Both the position numbers and the translations under genes were made by a program. The notes beneath the pieces were generated by a model. The model saw only the letters and a program-made list of their open reading frames with translations. It made no database searches and was not told where the DNA came from. A stretch of 64,000 bases of DNA from Malachius bipustulatus (taxonomy: Eukaryota; Arthropoda; Insecta; Coleoptera; Melyridae): NCBI GenBank assembly GCA_910589415.1, contig OU342631.1, positions 18,042,001 to 18,106,000 of the forward strand, read 5' to 3'. The stretch's first letter is position 1. The number at the start of each line of letters is the position of its first letter. This document shows, piece by piece, positions 1-13,400 of this stretch.

Positions 1-565
1 AGCAATCAGTGGTTTGAGTTCTGTTGATTAACGTGCAAATAGGATCAAACAGCAAAGTATATTGCTTAACCTGGTCAGCAAACTCATCATCGGAAACCAG
101 AACACCATCGTGTATCTGCAGGTAGTTTTATTCGAGATCTTTTTTGATCAATTGCAATTACTGTGCCAAATTTCAACAGTATGTCCCATTTTAAGCATAG
201 CATTCAGACTACGGCATAAACTAAGTGGTTTTATAAAGTTTCTTTGCTAACTGAAATGATTCATTTACGATTTCAGTTAGTTTGTCTCCTGTTTCAGCAT
301 CCTCAGTTAGATTCTATACATTTAGGAAGGCTTGTGAACCAGAACCAGTAGCATTACATAGCATTGATACGACCATTTTTTAATTAGATACTCGAGGAAT
401 TCTTTCACCCGTCAATAAGTATAGTACAGTACCTATACATGTTGAGGGATCCAGATGCCTTCTTGTAAGCATTTTGTAGTAAAGTACTCCACATATTCCA
501 CACAAAACAGCATATTTCTTGTCGTTTATTGTAATTTTAATTAAAGTAAACTGGAGGTCAGTTAG
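1..565. other. Unassigned AT-rich DNA
   Basis: No coding similarity, RNA gene or repeat recognised; the only ORF is about 60 codons and unconvincing. Confidence 0.5.
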
Positions 566-880
566 TTAGTATTTTTAGTATTTTAACTAAATGTGAGAGA
601 TGGTTTATTAGGTCCCAAACACTGAAGCCAGCGGGCTTATTGTATTTCTCACATTTAGATTCTCCTTGATTAGAAGAGCTCCGTTCCTTTGACAAGGTTT
701 AGCAGCCCGCTAACCAAGGTTTTTTCCGCCAGATGGCTCCCGGGACTGATTGGTCCCAGGACCGCATAGCGCGTTCGTGCGAGTGCTGGACACTCGAATA
801 TCACATGAGAAGCTGTCTCGTCTTCTTCATTGCAGAGTCTACAAATTGGGTCTTCTCTGTATATCCCCAGTTAACTGGAG
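566..880 (-). mobile_element. LINE 3' end (C-terminal zinc-knuckle segment plus 3'UTR)
   Basis: Read on the minus strand, about 845 to 670 is an open frame ending at TAA (670-672). It contains CRLCNEEDETASHVIFEC, a C-x2-C-x8-H-x4-C knuckle followed by PALARTRY, the typical C-terminus of jockey/R1/I-type non-LTR retrotransposon ORF2 proteins. Upstream (plus ~850-940) the reading is broken by a stop, so the copy is 5'-truncated or decayed. The 3'UTR (about 581-669) ends in a short A-rich tail built on AAATACT-like units. A second copy of the last ~150 bp lies at 46632-46801 in the opposite orientation. The family cannot be fixed from the tail alone. Confidence 0.75.
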
Positions 881-2626
881 GTCAGAATATATTCCTGAGT
901 TTTGACCTTAGCAACCAGCATAATCTATATATTGTGTAGGGTGATGAGATGCCATAAACGTGAATAATTATTAATAACAATACATGAACAATTATTATCA
1001 AAACAAACATAACACATAACCCTCTTTCCATTCTTTACATTATTTACTTATTCTTTTTACATATTTACCTATTATTTACGTCAAGCGTAGAGAATGAATT
1101 CTTTACGCGTAAAGGCACATCACTGGGGATAAGTATCAACTGATCTTTAGCTAAAAGTAGATAATCACACTTGTTGATTTGACAATCCAATGAGCTCTCA
1201 TAAGAGCGAAATGGTCATCCATGTCTTCAACAGTGTTTTTTTTGTCTGCTTTTGGTCAATATGAGGTAATACTATGAGATCAGTTTTATCTGCGAGCCCT
1301 AAGAACCCACCTAGCTTCTACTTGATAATTATGTGTTTGGGCTCGAATAATTCTCCACTTTGTAGTGCTTATAATGTATGTGAACAGTAAATGCAAATCT
1401 CAATCTGTAACGGATAATTGAAACCGACGTAAATCTCAAACTGGGAACACAATATTAGATATTGCTTGGCGTGCAAAGTCAAAATCAAGTCAGGCGACGA
1501 TACTAAACGTTTTATAGTTCATAAAGTATCAACTTCAGTATTCTCTACCCCTAAACCCGGTAGTGCGATGGCGTGACACTGCAATAATACACGGCTTTAT
1601 TACCTTTACATTTTCCTGTAGTAATACAACCGAAACCGAATAATCATTCAAACATAATATCTGTAATAAAGTGACCATGAATAATAATGCTTTTACAATC
1701 CTGACTTGAATTAATGATGGGAGAGCGTTTAGGGGTTTATATATAGAGAAAAATAGAGTCAATTTTGTAACTCATAAACGTTGTTATAGTCCTACGAATG
1801 TTTCTTGTTTAAGTCTATCCTGGTAAGTACCTGTCGTTTCGTGGCTTTCCAGGATAGAGCCTGCAGGAAACGACGCAGCAGGATAGCTCAGCTTCGAGAT
1901 CCAGGAAATTAAATTAGTTAGCGAAATTTTATCCGAAGTACATCACGACATCTGCTAGCTCGTTTCAGCTTCAAGTCTCCTCTATTCGATTCTAATAACT
2001 GCTTTGATATTCTCGGAGTATGTTTAATTTATAGTTTTCGTTCATGTAAAATGGATGAGTAATGAAATTTATTAGATGCGACTAGATAATACAATTTTTC
2101 CTTCTAGCTTTTTCTATGATGCCATGAATATTCCTACAGGTTTAATAATGCATAACACATAGAATGACTTTGAACAGCAGGAATGATATATATTCCAGTC
2201 TTATGACATTCTCAATTTTCCCTGCCTAACAGACTATATTAGGAGAGACTAGCGGAATATTAGATTACAAACTATGATCGAATTTCAATTCGATCCAAGG
2301 GGTTGTATGACGAAATGACGTTCCGGTTACCGATGATTAACACCTGAAATAAAATTTCTCTGCCGGGAAATAAATTGAGTTGCTGATGTTATTGGAAGCC
2401 TCTTCAATCTCGAATATCCTGCATAAATCCTTCAAAAACTTCAGAGCAACATTGACTTTATAAATCAATACTAGCACTATTGACATTAATTTGTAGTAGG
2501 TAAGTTTTTTGCAATATCCATACTCTTATAATCAGTGAAAGAGGCAAATAAAAAATATGTTCAGAATATTTAGGCAGATTATCTCCAGAACAGATATCGA
2601 CACTTTCAATGGTATAGCTACCTATA
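881..2626. other. Unassigned AT-rich DNA
   Basis: Short ORFs only (at most 75 codons), with no recognisable domain, RNA gene or convincing repeat. Confidence 0.5.
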
Positions 2627-2760
2627 CAGGGTGTCCCATAATATGTGGTTGAGAGTTGAAAATCAATTTTTTGCAATAACTTTTTTATTTCAATTTATTG
2701 AATGTATGTTGTTCAAAAAAAAAAGACTGAAAAATCATGACAACACATTTTTTTTAAACA
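2627..2760 (+). repeat. Solo MITE-like end
   Basis: Begins TA|CAGGGTGTCCCATAAT, the same terminal formula as the paired fold-back elements elsewhere in this window. No matching inverted end was found within the next few kilobases, so this looks like a truncated or solo end. Confidence 0.4.
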
Positions 2761-4447
2761 CTTTTTTTGAACATGTTAATAGGGATATAATATGCTCTCT
2801 TAAATTATAAAATGAAACATTTTATTAAGCAGTTAAGCACAAAAGGTTTTGTAGTAGGTCTCTTCTCTTACTCTACCAGTCAGGAAGAAAAAGCGAATCT
2901 AAAATAAGAAATAAAATGAAGCGATCAAGGAAAACGTCCCTCTAGGGATGTCTCTATTTTTTCAGAATATCCTTTGAGTGCACTTTGACGAAGGCACGCC
3001 TGATGAAATAACTCAAATCGCTCGCTCCCTAATGAGGCCTTTCCACTCTGCTTGGACAGATCCTGCTCTCCCACAAGATCAAAGGCAAGTGGATCCCTTA
3101 CAATAACACATAAACTTAGACACTGACCGTAAAAGGAACAGAGCGAGCGCGATCAATTCTGATTCAAATGCAATGCCAGAAGGAGAGCGAATATCTGGAC
3201 AATTTCCTTGTGCCAAGGATAATGAGCATTGCTTGGATATGCTTGGTTTGGTTAGATCTTCAACTGCTGATTCCAACTAATCTGCATTTATGTATATACG
3301 TGGATAGTTAAGGGTGATTAATTATTTGTGTTGGCTTACTTTTTTGAATAGATAAACTTTGAATACATTTTATGCGAATAGCAAATTATGCAGACTACTA
3401 AGTAGAACTAGCAAGGGGTTTACCAGTTTAACCCTTAAACCGAGCCGACGGGTAAATGACAGGGAGATCCTAGTTACGGGCCACATAAAGCTAGAGGGCT
3501 TCTTCAAACAACCCTCTCAAATACGACAGAATCGTCAGGAAATATGAAGCTGCTGTGTGACAGCACTGCTGAATTATTATTACAAGATACTTCGAGATCT
3601 ATATTGAAGTTCCTGAAGGTTCCCGGTCGTAATGCAAAGGAGTACCAAAAAAACAACAGTCAGTATTGTATATTGGTGGTTTAATTATTAAGTGAATGCG
3701 ATTCTACTGCTTTCATAAATTTTCTTCTCAAATTTTATTCATTGTGTAAGGATAATGATTTTTTTTATTTCATTATTTATTTTTTCAAAATAATGTATAG
3801 TCGAGAGGAAAATTGTTCTGAAAGTTGTTCCTGGCGCTTTTTTTTCTTTGCTCTTCATTTTTTCAGTTTATTCTGTTTGCTTCGTCCTTTTCGTGATCAC
3901 ATAATATGTACTTCATAAACTTTAAATTTTCATTCTATTTTCCCTGCGATTCAAAACTGTTTCCTTCATTCTTGTAGTGAACTGTTGTCTCCAGGAAATA
4001 TTTTTACGTTTCCAATATTGGTCCCTTCCATGCAACATTTCCCTCAATTTTTTTATAATTCTCAATCATTTGCTCTTAATTTTCCAGTAGATACTTCTGC
4101 TGCTTTTATTCGTCTTCATTCTGTGATTGCTTTTTTACTTATTCGTTTTTGATTTCGTTTATCTGTCACATTTGTTATTTCTTCTCTAGAAAAGTAGCAT
4201 TTCTTGTTAAACTTTTCAATTCTGGGTCTGCTCTTCGTCCAAAAACCTTCCCTCATTTACTATTGAGCAAGATGAACTAATATTTACTAGTTCATCTTGC
4301 TTCCTCCAGTCTTCACCATTGAAGTTTCGACTAGAACCCTCCCTAAATATTATTGAACTGTCAGGAAAACCAGAAAAACGAATAATTTTTTTAAAATTCT
4401 TATAGAAGAAGAGCAATATGTAGATATTGGCCAGTAGCTCTCGAAAC
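2761..4447. other. Unassigned AT-rich DNA
   Basis: No recognisable gene. Several T-rich tracts occur between 3720 and 4200. ORFs are short and lack known motifs. Confidence 0.5.
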
Positions 4448-4505
4448 GAGATACTTTTAAGGTCATAAAGTTTGTAAACTTTTGTGACCTTTAGCCCGGT
4501 ATCTC
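4448..4505. repeat. Strong 58-nt hairpin
   Basis: GAGATAC (4448-4454) pairs with GTATCTC (4499-4505). Inside it, AAGGTCATAAAGTTT pairs with AAACTTTTGTGACCTT around a very short loop. It could be a miniature inverted-repeat remnant or a structured transcript; no flanking duplication is evident. Confidence 0.6.
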
Positions 4506-6029
4506 TTTTACAGCTTATTCAGTGACAGCTTATGAAAAGAGCAGAAGAGATTTGGGATGTTTTTGCTTATAAAACTGATGATGTATATCCCGGATCATCG
4601 GCTGGTGTGGGTGGGGTCTCGAGCGTGTAATTTTATGTATAAAATTGATTCGTGTCTCCTTATTATGTAAACATCTTAGCTGCAACGGTCCTTATGATAA
4701 AAATTTCTCTCGCCATTCTGTAATAAAATTGCATGAGTTATAGCCGAAACTTTTTCCATGTGGGTTGTGAAAAATGTATGGCAGGAATTTCGCTGTTATT
4801 AGCTAGATTCTTTCATAAATAAAAAATAAAGTGAAAATAAGGGAAGTTTAAGTTCATCGTTTCTGTCACGCAGCTTGTTTACTGTGAGACAGGATATGGC
4901 AGGTTGGAGAGCAGGGCCCATTTCATCTCCCCCGCTAGCATTTCACCCCCGCTATAACCATTCATCTATCTATCTAAATTATAATCACCAACCACACTTG
5001 ACGGCTCCTGGGTCGTAAATTCTTATCATTCATGGTGCGCGCAATTTACAGCCATTCTTTATGCTGCATTCAGTACTCGCCCCCTCGCCTTCATCCCTAA
5101 ATGTTACCCTTAACCTGGACGAGGCTCGTCGAGATTCGCGTGCTGGAAAATATAAAAAGGTCGCTCTCAACAGCGTACATGCTTGAAGGTATAAAAAATA
5201 ATTTTTGCTTTACTGAAAGTATATTTCATTTTGTTTCATTCAATTTTCAAACATGACTTGTTGGAGCTTTATTGTTTTTCTGGAAGACTTCACAGGAGTA
5301 TAATGACTAATTAGGCATTATTGATCAAAAGAAATATTTTTAATTAATGTCTGATTCATACCTCTTGCTTTACGCTACACTAACTCGTGGTGTGTTAAGT
5401 CCTTTTAAGTCTTTTGCAGGACTGCAAGACAAAATTGAAATAAAGAATATTTCAAGAACAATTGAAGCACTACTAACTTTCAATAGAAAAGAGGAAGAAA
5501 TACTTAAACTTTGAGTATATTTTACTGGAAAGCATCAACTGAAAAGGTTTGTTTATTCTCCTACTAGTAAAAAAGATAAAATTTGACTTTTATTATTGTA
5601 CTGTACAGTACGGTACTCGCATATAAATTGAAATTCCTTACATTTACAATAGAATTTGAGGAAAATGAACCTCTCAACTACTTTCTTACAAGCATTCAAG
5701 CGAAGCAATCCTTTCAACTTACTTAGAGAGTATGCTACTTGAAGAATACCCTGAAATAATAAAAAAAAAGTGAAAGAGACGCAGGTTCCTTCAATAAAAA
5801 CTACACTGTGGTCACTTCCAACATGCTCACCATTGGGATCTTGTAAAGTATAGGAGATTTGAGAGTCAGTTAAATTAGAGATAAGTTGCAAAAATTTATC
5901 CTTAATAAAATTTTAAACCTGAAGCAAAAATTATGATTACTTCAGTCGTTGCTTAAATAACCTGAAAAAAAAACGGAAAATCGAAATTTCTTAATTTATT
6001 ATTGAAAATTAAATAATTATTATTTTATA
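4506..6029. other. Unassigned DNA
   Basis: No supported gene. A more GC-rich patch lies at 4860-5160. The longest ORF (5553-5891, minus, 112 codons) has no recognisable motif and AT-rich composition. Confidence 0.5.
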
Positions 6030-6140
6030 TAGGTTAACGTACGTCATCAAATGCTATCCATTTGACATAACAAAAATGTTCAAAGCCGACTAGATCCTAT
6101 ACAGTTTCCATACTCAACTTTTGTTTTTTATTACAGTAAT
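6030..6140 (+). repeat. Fragment of the 57.3-kb inverted-repeat element family
   Basis: The stretch with AAAGCCGACTAGATCC followed by CAACTTTTGTTTTT matches the left arm of the fold-back element at 57271-57932 (AAAGCCGACCAGATCC, then CTACTTTTGTTTTT). Only one arm is seen here. Confidence 0.5.
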
Positions 6141-6559
6141 CGATTACAATAATTCGATACTTGAGAGAGTGCCAAGCAGCAAAGTTTCCGGGTGCGAACA
6201 GATCCCCAAACCTAAAAGATTATGCTATGCGAGAACGGAAGTGTCGATTTTTCCCTGCCTTGAAATGAGAAGTCCGGGGAGAAAAGGAAAGGTTGCATCG
6301 AAGGTTACACCGAGAATTATTTCCAAAGTGCTGCGAGTTAATCCAGTCTTTATCTTTTACAGTCCTTAAAGGACCTGTTTTAACCAGAAATGGAAATATT
6401 AAAACAAGTAATACTTCTGTCAGATCAAGTGAAAGAGATACTGTTTCATTTTCTAGTAACTAATGTCAGGATCAGGTGAGCGGAATTTGCTTGTGAATAG
6501 AAAAAATATTGCTCTTTGGATAAGTAATAGTCTAGTGCTAGTCTTTCGAGAATAATATT
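6141..6559 (+). other. Unassigned; short open frame upstream of the Penelope remnant
   Basis: An 82-codon open frame (6121-6369) is preceded by an acceptor-like tract (TTTTTTATTACAG) and is basic and proline/lysine-rich. I do not recognise it. It may be decayed 5' sequence of the Penelope-like element just downstream or a chance ORF. Confidence 0.25.
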
Positions 6560-7700
6560 AAAAACAACTTTAACCCTCAAACATACAAAAAACTTTCTGT
6601 TGATCCTACGAATCGGGAATCGCATCCTTCGAAAGACTAACCAATTGGTGAAAACTTCCACCATCCCTGATCGTGACAAACGGCAGATTATAAATACCGA
6701 AGCCAGGACACCTAGATTTTATGGACTCCCAAAGATACACAAACCTAACTTGCCTAACGTGCCCCATTGTCAGTGCAATTGATTCTTCGATATATTCTCT
6801 GGTCAAATATCTAACCAACCTGCTGCAGCCACACGTCATACCTACAGACTCCCACATTAAAGACCCGGGCTATATTATAGAAAAACTGGAATTTTAACCC
6901 TTCATTCCAGTGACATTCTGGTCAGTTTTGTCCCATCTGTCTTCATCATGGGGCCAATCAATGAGATCCTTCAACATCTCCAGTTTCTATGAACAACTGG
7001 ATGGAGTTGCTATATGGGCATCAGCTCACTTAGTCCTTCTATATGCCAACTATTAAATGGAATTCTTTGAAGCCACTGCCTTAAACTCCGACACCAACAA
7101 ACCGTCTTGCTTGTACCGCTACGTAGATGTCATTTGGCAGGACGGAGAAGAGACCCTGGAGGGATTTCTTCACAATATTAACAGTAGGTATTAACTCCCG
7201 CATTCAATTCACAATGAAAACAGAAAATAACGGAAACTGTCATTTCTGGATGTCCTCGTTAACAGAAATGGAAATGGCACCTTGGGGCACAGAGTCTACC
7301 GAAAACCACATACACACACACTTTACCAAATACTTCCAACCATCATCCAGGTCAAAAACGTGCACTAATAAACACCCTGGTGAATCGTGCATCAAGAATT
7401 TATCAGACCCAATACCTCCAAGAAAACCTCGCCCGCCTATATCATGCTCTGTAGGCGAATGGCTACACCACTCAATAAATAAGAGAGCATTGCGACTCAG
7501 AACTCAATATTACACGATACCCAGCATTCTGTCTGATCTCAAGAAATTCACCGATCGAAAAAAAAAAAACTGTTGCAGCATCACGGGGTGAAAACCATCT
7601 TTAAACTAACAAGTTCACACGATTCTTCGATCAGCTAAAGACCCCATTGATCCACTTTCTTCTCCTGAAGTTTATAAAATACCGTGAGTTTGTGATGCTG
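6560..7700 (+). pseudogene. Penelope-like element reverse transcriptase, decayed
   Basis: Frame-shifted pieces on the plus strand match Penelope-like RT. FYGLPKIHKPNLP (about 6715-6755) is a family hallmark; then come SAIDS, YLTNLLQPH and DSHIKDPGYIIEKLEF (about 6770-6895), INEILQHLQ (about 6955-6985), YRYVD followed by VIWQDGEETLEGFLHNIN (about 7115-7180), IQFTMKTENNG (about 7205-7235), and a C-terminal HPGQKRALINTLVNRA-like stretch (about 7345-7395) in another frame. The catalytic YVDDT box reads YVDVIW, consistent with a 9-nt deletion removing the second aspartate. Multiple stops and shifts make it inactive. The GIY-YIG endonuclease domain expected downstream was not found. The 154-codon ORF at 7127-7591 crosses frames of this remnant and is not a real protein. 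Confidence 0.85.
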
Positions 7701-9607
7701 TATTTTTCCGGAAGAAATTTTTAGATATTTATAAAACTTTCGAACTCAGAAATATTGACAACTTTCCTCGGCGATATCCCTTAAAATTATTATCTTTTGT
7801 CAACATTTGTTCCTTTTTCAATTAGGTGAAGGAATAAATAATAATTTTATGAGAGTCTCTAATGAATTATTTGACAAACATTGTCGAAAAACTTGAAAAA
7901 TATTATTCAAATTTCTAAAATTTCGACTAAAAATAGGTAATGCTAAGCTAGGGTAATCACATCAATGGATCTATGCGAGTTTCACCTTGACTTTAGCACC
8001 AACAATATATCCATTCAGCTTTGACGTAACAGTAAGTCGTAAAAAATTTAGGACTACTACGGTCAAGCTTCCCATTTCCCAATTGATCTAAATGCTTATT
8101 CACGAGAGTCTCTTCGAAGGTAGGTACTATCCTCATCAAGTTCTTGAAAAGGAATTTTAGAACCGTCAAGCATATTGCAATTTTTATATCATGATATTAT
8201 GATACTCGATATATAAAAGAAGACAATACAAAATATTCGGTAGGTACCTACCTATCGCATTATTGTAAACTTTCTAAATAATTTGCTTACCTAAATACTT
8301 GCGCGACCTATAAATCCACAAGTTCGCCTACATTTCCAACTTTATTTAAGTAAAATCAATATCAGACCGGCAAGACGACCTTTAATAGAATAGAGAAAGA
8401 GAAACACGAGCTGCAGCCGTTTATGATATACTGAAGCAAGACAGAGAGAGGCAATTCGAGCACCTGCTAGAGCTACTTGTAGATTTTCTCAAGTAGGAAC
8501 ATGCTTCTAACAACAGGTTATCTCCAGTTCTGCTTCGTCATTTCATTTCAACTAGAGTTATTACATCGGGCAGGATCAATAGAATAATATAATACTTCCA
8601 GGAATAGGTGCTACACTCGATTTTTCTACTTGCGCTAAAGCAACGGATAATTAACACGTACTTTCTTAACAAGAAAAAATCAAAAGGAGCGAATTCAATA
8701 ATTCGATAAAAAGTTCTAAAAATAGGTTAAAGAGAAGCTTGCTCATTGTTAGTGGAAGAATGCGCACGCTAAATTTTTAATTAGAAGGATTGATCCGTAA
8801 GGACGAACAAGCAAGGACTCCGATAGAGGTCATCAAAGCTGACCTGCAGTGTCTAAGTCGGAGATAGGCTAAATGATTGATGATTTTCGGCTTTATTCAG
8901 ATCAGAGTATGCTGGGGTATTAAGAAATAAAGCAGATCTATTAAAAGAGCAAGCAAGCGGCTCTTGACTTTTTAGCCTCGCGACACTTGTTCTATAAATT
9001 ATCCTGAAGTTTCCGTCTTGAAAATTTATGATCAAATTTCTGAGCACTAGAGACATTACTTTCTTTAATCTAAAAAAAGTAGAGTTAATTAACCCCTTTA
9101 AATCATTATTTACTAATGCAACATTATAGGTACAACTATTATCATTCCTATAAGTAGAAAGGAATATACATATAATATCCATACAGATTATTGGTATCTG
9201 GATGCATATTCCTTTGATGATCTGACAAAACAAGAGGTAAGGGGCAAATTAACCCCAACATGCACTATAGAAAACTCAATATTTTTTTTAGTCATTTTTT
9301 GAATCTTTTATTTTTTATCTTTTGCTTTGTTTAAATTGCTGAATTTTTTGTTTTTCTTTGTTATTTTCACACGATTGAATTAATTACTGATTTTTTTTCT
9401 CCAAACGAAAGACTAATCTTAAGGGTTTGACGTCGATATCGCGAAATAACGAGTTCCTCGTCAACCTCTGGGTTCCACTAAGACGTTTTTCGTAGGCGCG
9501 TTGCACCTCTCAGGTGATGTTTTCTACACTGATCAAATGGTCTGTGAATTTAACGCGATACTTTTAAGAAAAAGATCGCTAGGAATTTTAGCTAGAGAAA
9601 ATAAATC
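7701..9607. other. Unassigned AT-rich DNA
   Basis: No recognisable gene. The 126-codon minus ORF (8853-9233) lacks known motifs. A GGTAGGTACCTACC microrepeat lies near 8240-8255. Confidence 0.5.
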
Positions 9608-9609
9608 TA

Positions 9610-10463
9610 CCGGGTGTCCCAGACTTAATTGACCAGGCCATATCTCACATACAGGTTGAGATAATCGAGCCGAATAAAAGGGATATTATTATAATTTTTC
9701 AAGCCGTATAACATGACAGCATGAAAACAACCCTCACTTCAACATCCCTTAAGTTACAGCCCTCACCCTTAAAAAAATGAATAGCACCTTGTGTATATTT
9801 TTGTATATTCAAAACCAGTATTCGATTGTCTATTCAGATGATTTTTCAGATTCAAAATTGGTTGAGAAATAACCAAGAAAAAGTTCATCAAGGTGGTCAT
9901 GACTTTTTATCTTAACTTTCTATGGATGACTTTTGCTGTCAAAATTTATCAATATTTAGTCATAGTTTTTAACAGGCAGGTGATAGTTATTATTATAATG
10001 AAAGTCCAAACAATTTATTTATAAGTCTGATTTATTGGGAAATTTAAAAAAATAAAACAACAGACAAAGCACTTTATCATGAACCTTAATGATGACTGTA
10101 ACCTGCTAATGACCAAAATATTGATAAATTTTGACAGCAAGAGTCATCCAGAGAAAGTTAAGATAAAAAGTCATGACCACCTTGATGAACTTTTTCTTGG
10201 TTATTTCTCAACCAATTTTGAATCTGAAAAATCATCTGAATAGACAATCGAATACTGGTTTTGAATATACAAAAATATACACAGGGTGCTATTCATTTTT
10301 TTAAGGGTGGGGGCTGTAACTTAGGGGATGTTAAAGTGGGGGTTGTTTTCATGCTGTCATGTTATACAGCTTGAAAAATTATAATAATATGCCTTTTATT
10401 CGGCTCGATTATCTCAACCTGTATATGAGATATAGCCTGGTCAATTAAGTCTGGGACACCCGG
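9610..10463. mobile_element. Fold-back MITE with ~350-bp inverted arms, TA duplication
   Basis: The left end CCGGGTGTCCCAGACTTAAT is mirrored by its reverse complement ending at 10463. Arms continue for about 350 bp each (roughly 9610-9960 and 10110-10463) with few mismatches. TA flanks both ends (9608-9609 and 10464-10465), the signature of Tc1/mariner-type insertion. No transposase lies between the arms, so it is non-autonomous. Confidence 0.9.
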
Positions 10464-10465
10464 TA

Positions 10466-13400
10466 TTTTTGATGTAAGGTAGGAATAAGTAAACTTTAAC
10501 GCCATAAATGCGTTACAAACTTTTTTCTAATTGGAGGTTAAGAAGTCGAAACAGCTCATTGCTATACCGCTGATGCGAGATTAGGCTGTCTATTAAATAA
10601 GTGATAATTCCTCCAATATGATTGGTCGATTTGACAACGACAATGAAGAGAAAGTCCAAGTTTCCCTCCACGTGGTCTTCACTATTTTTCAGATTTATAA
10701 TCGAATATTTATGAAAAATATAATGTTGATTAATGGAGTGGTGGTGGTCAGTGAGATTGGTAAAAAAGACCTTGAAGGCCGAGTCACTTGGGGTGCTCAC
10801 CACCTTCCCTCCACACCTTTTTGGTCCCTCTACAAAAGTTCTTGAATAATGCATGTGAATTAAAATTTTGCTTTTAAAATTTTATTGGTGAAATGGATAG
10901 TATTGGCAAATAGGAGTCTACCTCTATGCTCGGAAAAAGAAGACTCCAAAAACTTAACTTCATCAAAGCCGTTCCTGTAATATGTTGAAAAAACCGAAGT
11001 TTTTGGTCAATTTCAAACAATTGTCAGTCAAAACCGTCAAGTCGCATGAGAAAATTGGTATCGGGTTTTGAATAATTTTTTTCATTCTAAATTTTATTTC
11101 AGATTCTGAAAAATATTCTAAAATGGTTCCTTTTCAAACACAATTAGGTAGATTACTACACTTAAACTTAAAACTTGATCTTTTCGTAGCGTGCATGAGT
11201 TATTAAGTGATTAATATACGTTTTAGTTAGACAGTAATCTAAAAACATTTTCAAATGTTCTAGTTATTTAATCTGTTTCGATAAATCGATAACTCGACCT
11301 TTTTTGAGCAATCCAGAACTCCATCTGCATCAATTTTTCCGTCTTGTTACTACAGTAAATCGAGAACTAACATGCCTGAAGCTGACATACGTTGTGACAT
11401 TCTAAAATAAAAAGAGCATGAACGCTGTGAACTGGCAGTTGAAGTGAAGTCGACGAGTCTCATCATCACACACGGCCTTTATAACATCACGAAAATTACA
11501 CCCAGCATGATGTCTGATATATCTTGCAAGTGCACCATTGGGAAAATCAAATCTGCGAAAACGTCGCATTCAAGAATGTTGGAATGTTCAAGTGTGACAT
11601 TAGTTATCTCCGAGCGATAGACACGACTCGAACGGAGACCAATATAAGATAAATAGGGTAGAAATTGAAAAGAAACTTGAGAGAAACTGAACTGAATGTT
11701 CAAGAGGATACACTCTGAGAAAAGGGACTCTCTCTGACGCGCTAGTCATTTAAGACTTACTCACAAGATGCTTGTGAAAACATGAAATAATTTTAAAATC
11801 TACAAAAGATTTCCAAGCGTGAAATATAAATCTTCCAGTAAGAGATGTTTCACAAACCCAATTTCGAATCAAATCAAAAAATCTAACTGGAAACGTAATA
11901 AATATTAAATAACGAGGGCGACGTGTGAACGAACCCAAGAAAAAGGATCTTGATTGTCGATACTTGGTGACGACTCCGAGAAGGTGCCTATTATTGTTAT
12001 AAGGAACTCGAGTGAACTTTTGCTTGTGCGTGTGTCTTATTGGTTGTCAGTCGATCCGGGCGAAAGTTAGATGAAAAGTTTCCTCTCCCAACAACTTTCT
12101 GACGACGAATTGCCTTCACGCTACAAATGCAGCAACCGGACTTCCAGGACCCGGACCAGTTCAGACCTGCTCACTCATGCACGAAACGCGGTTTATGCCT
12201 GGGGAAAGAGTCAAAACAAGTCGAAAACAAACCACTCGGGAGTATTGTTCCAGTTTGGAAACAAATAACTCATTATGGAGGTATAGCGTTTCTATAGGTT
12301 TGTTTTTATGTTGCCGTGATTGAGATATTGTGAAGAGACCATCAATCTATGACAAACGCAGACTTAGAAAGCTGACGAACTCTCTAAATCGTAAAAACAT
12401 TTTATTCTGTTGACAATAATTTTTTCTACTCTGACGTTGATCTTAGAATTGCCCACAGGAAATGAAGCCTGGTTATTAGTTAAAAGAGTTAGCGTAATCT
12501 ATATGAATAAAAAAAGTCTTCTTATGGTCATATTTGTTTGTAATTGTTACGTCAATAACAAACTAATGCCAATTCTTTCAATTAATACGTCAATTTGAGA
12601 TAAAAAAAAATTCTTAGGACAGTAATACTCTTATGAAGCGAATCACGAAACGTTATCAAAAGCTTTATAATAAACATATTCAGAAAATATTGCTCTCTTT
12701 ATCAAACTCGCCAATAATCAGCTAAAAAAGCTGGTCACAGCTCCGGTTGCGGAGAGTGCCGTTGTACGTACGGAGAGAGACATTGTTATAATTATTAGAT
12801 GCTAGATGTGCTCGAAAGGCAGATTTACAAGAACTCACAACTTTAGATTATTCGTCCTTATACCTAAAATGCCTGTAAAAAAGGTATAAAGTAGGTAGTT
12901 TTAATGAAAAACTAATTCAATCGATTATGCAAGTACTCGTATAATTATTCAAAAGTTTTCTCACCACACTGATGCAAGACCTAACCTGACCTGATCACTG
13001 GATCTAATAATTCTATTTCTTCAAGGAAATGTTAATTATGGCAGTTCAATAATTGCTCATTATCAAAGCCTTCGGCAGCTTAACAAAGAATCCACCAGCA
13101 TTAAGAGATTTCCCGAGGACTTACATTAAATTGTCGTACCAATTAATATCAACCTAACAAGAGAATTTAATTTTTGTATCGGTTCATTTGGTGGAAAATT
13201 GATTAACGAATCGGAGCAGAAAGTGCTATTAAGCTGCTTCTAGAATAATCAATAGTGATACCTAATTAATTATTAATACTTGAGTGGTTGCAAACAGTAA
13301 TAGTTAATTACGATAATAGCTTAGTAAACCTAATGAGCCGTGAGAATCTTAGTAAGGGAAATAGTTGTTAAGTACAACATGACTACAAAACTATTTATAG

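Noticed and set aside
5553..5891. 112-codon minus ORF as a gene
   Set aside because: AT-driven composition, no motif, no splice or promoter support.
7127..7591. 154-codon ORF as an intact protein
   Set aside because: Its translation alternates between Penelope-like matches in different frames, so it is a chance open frame across a decayed RT.
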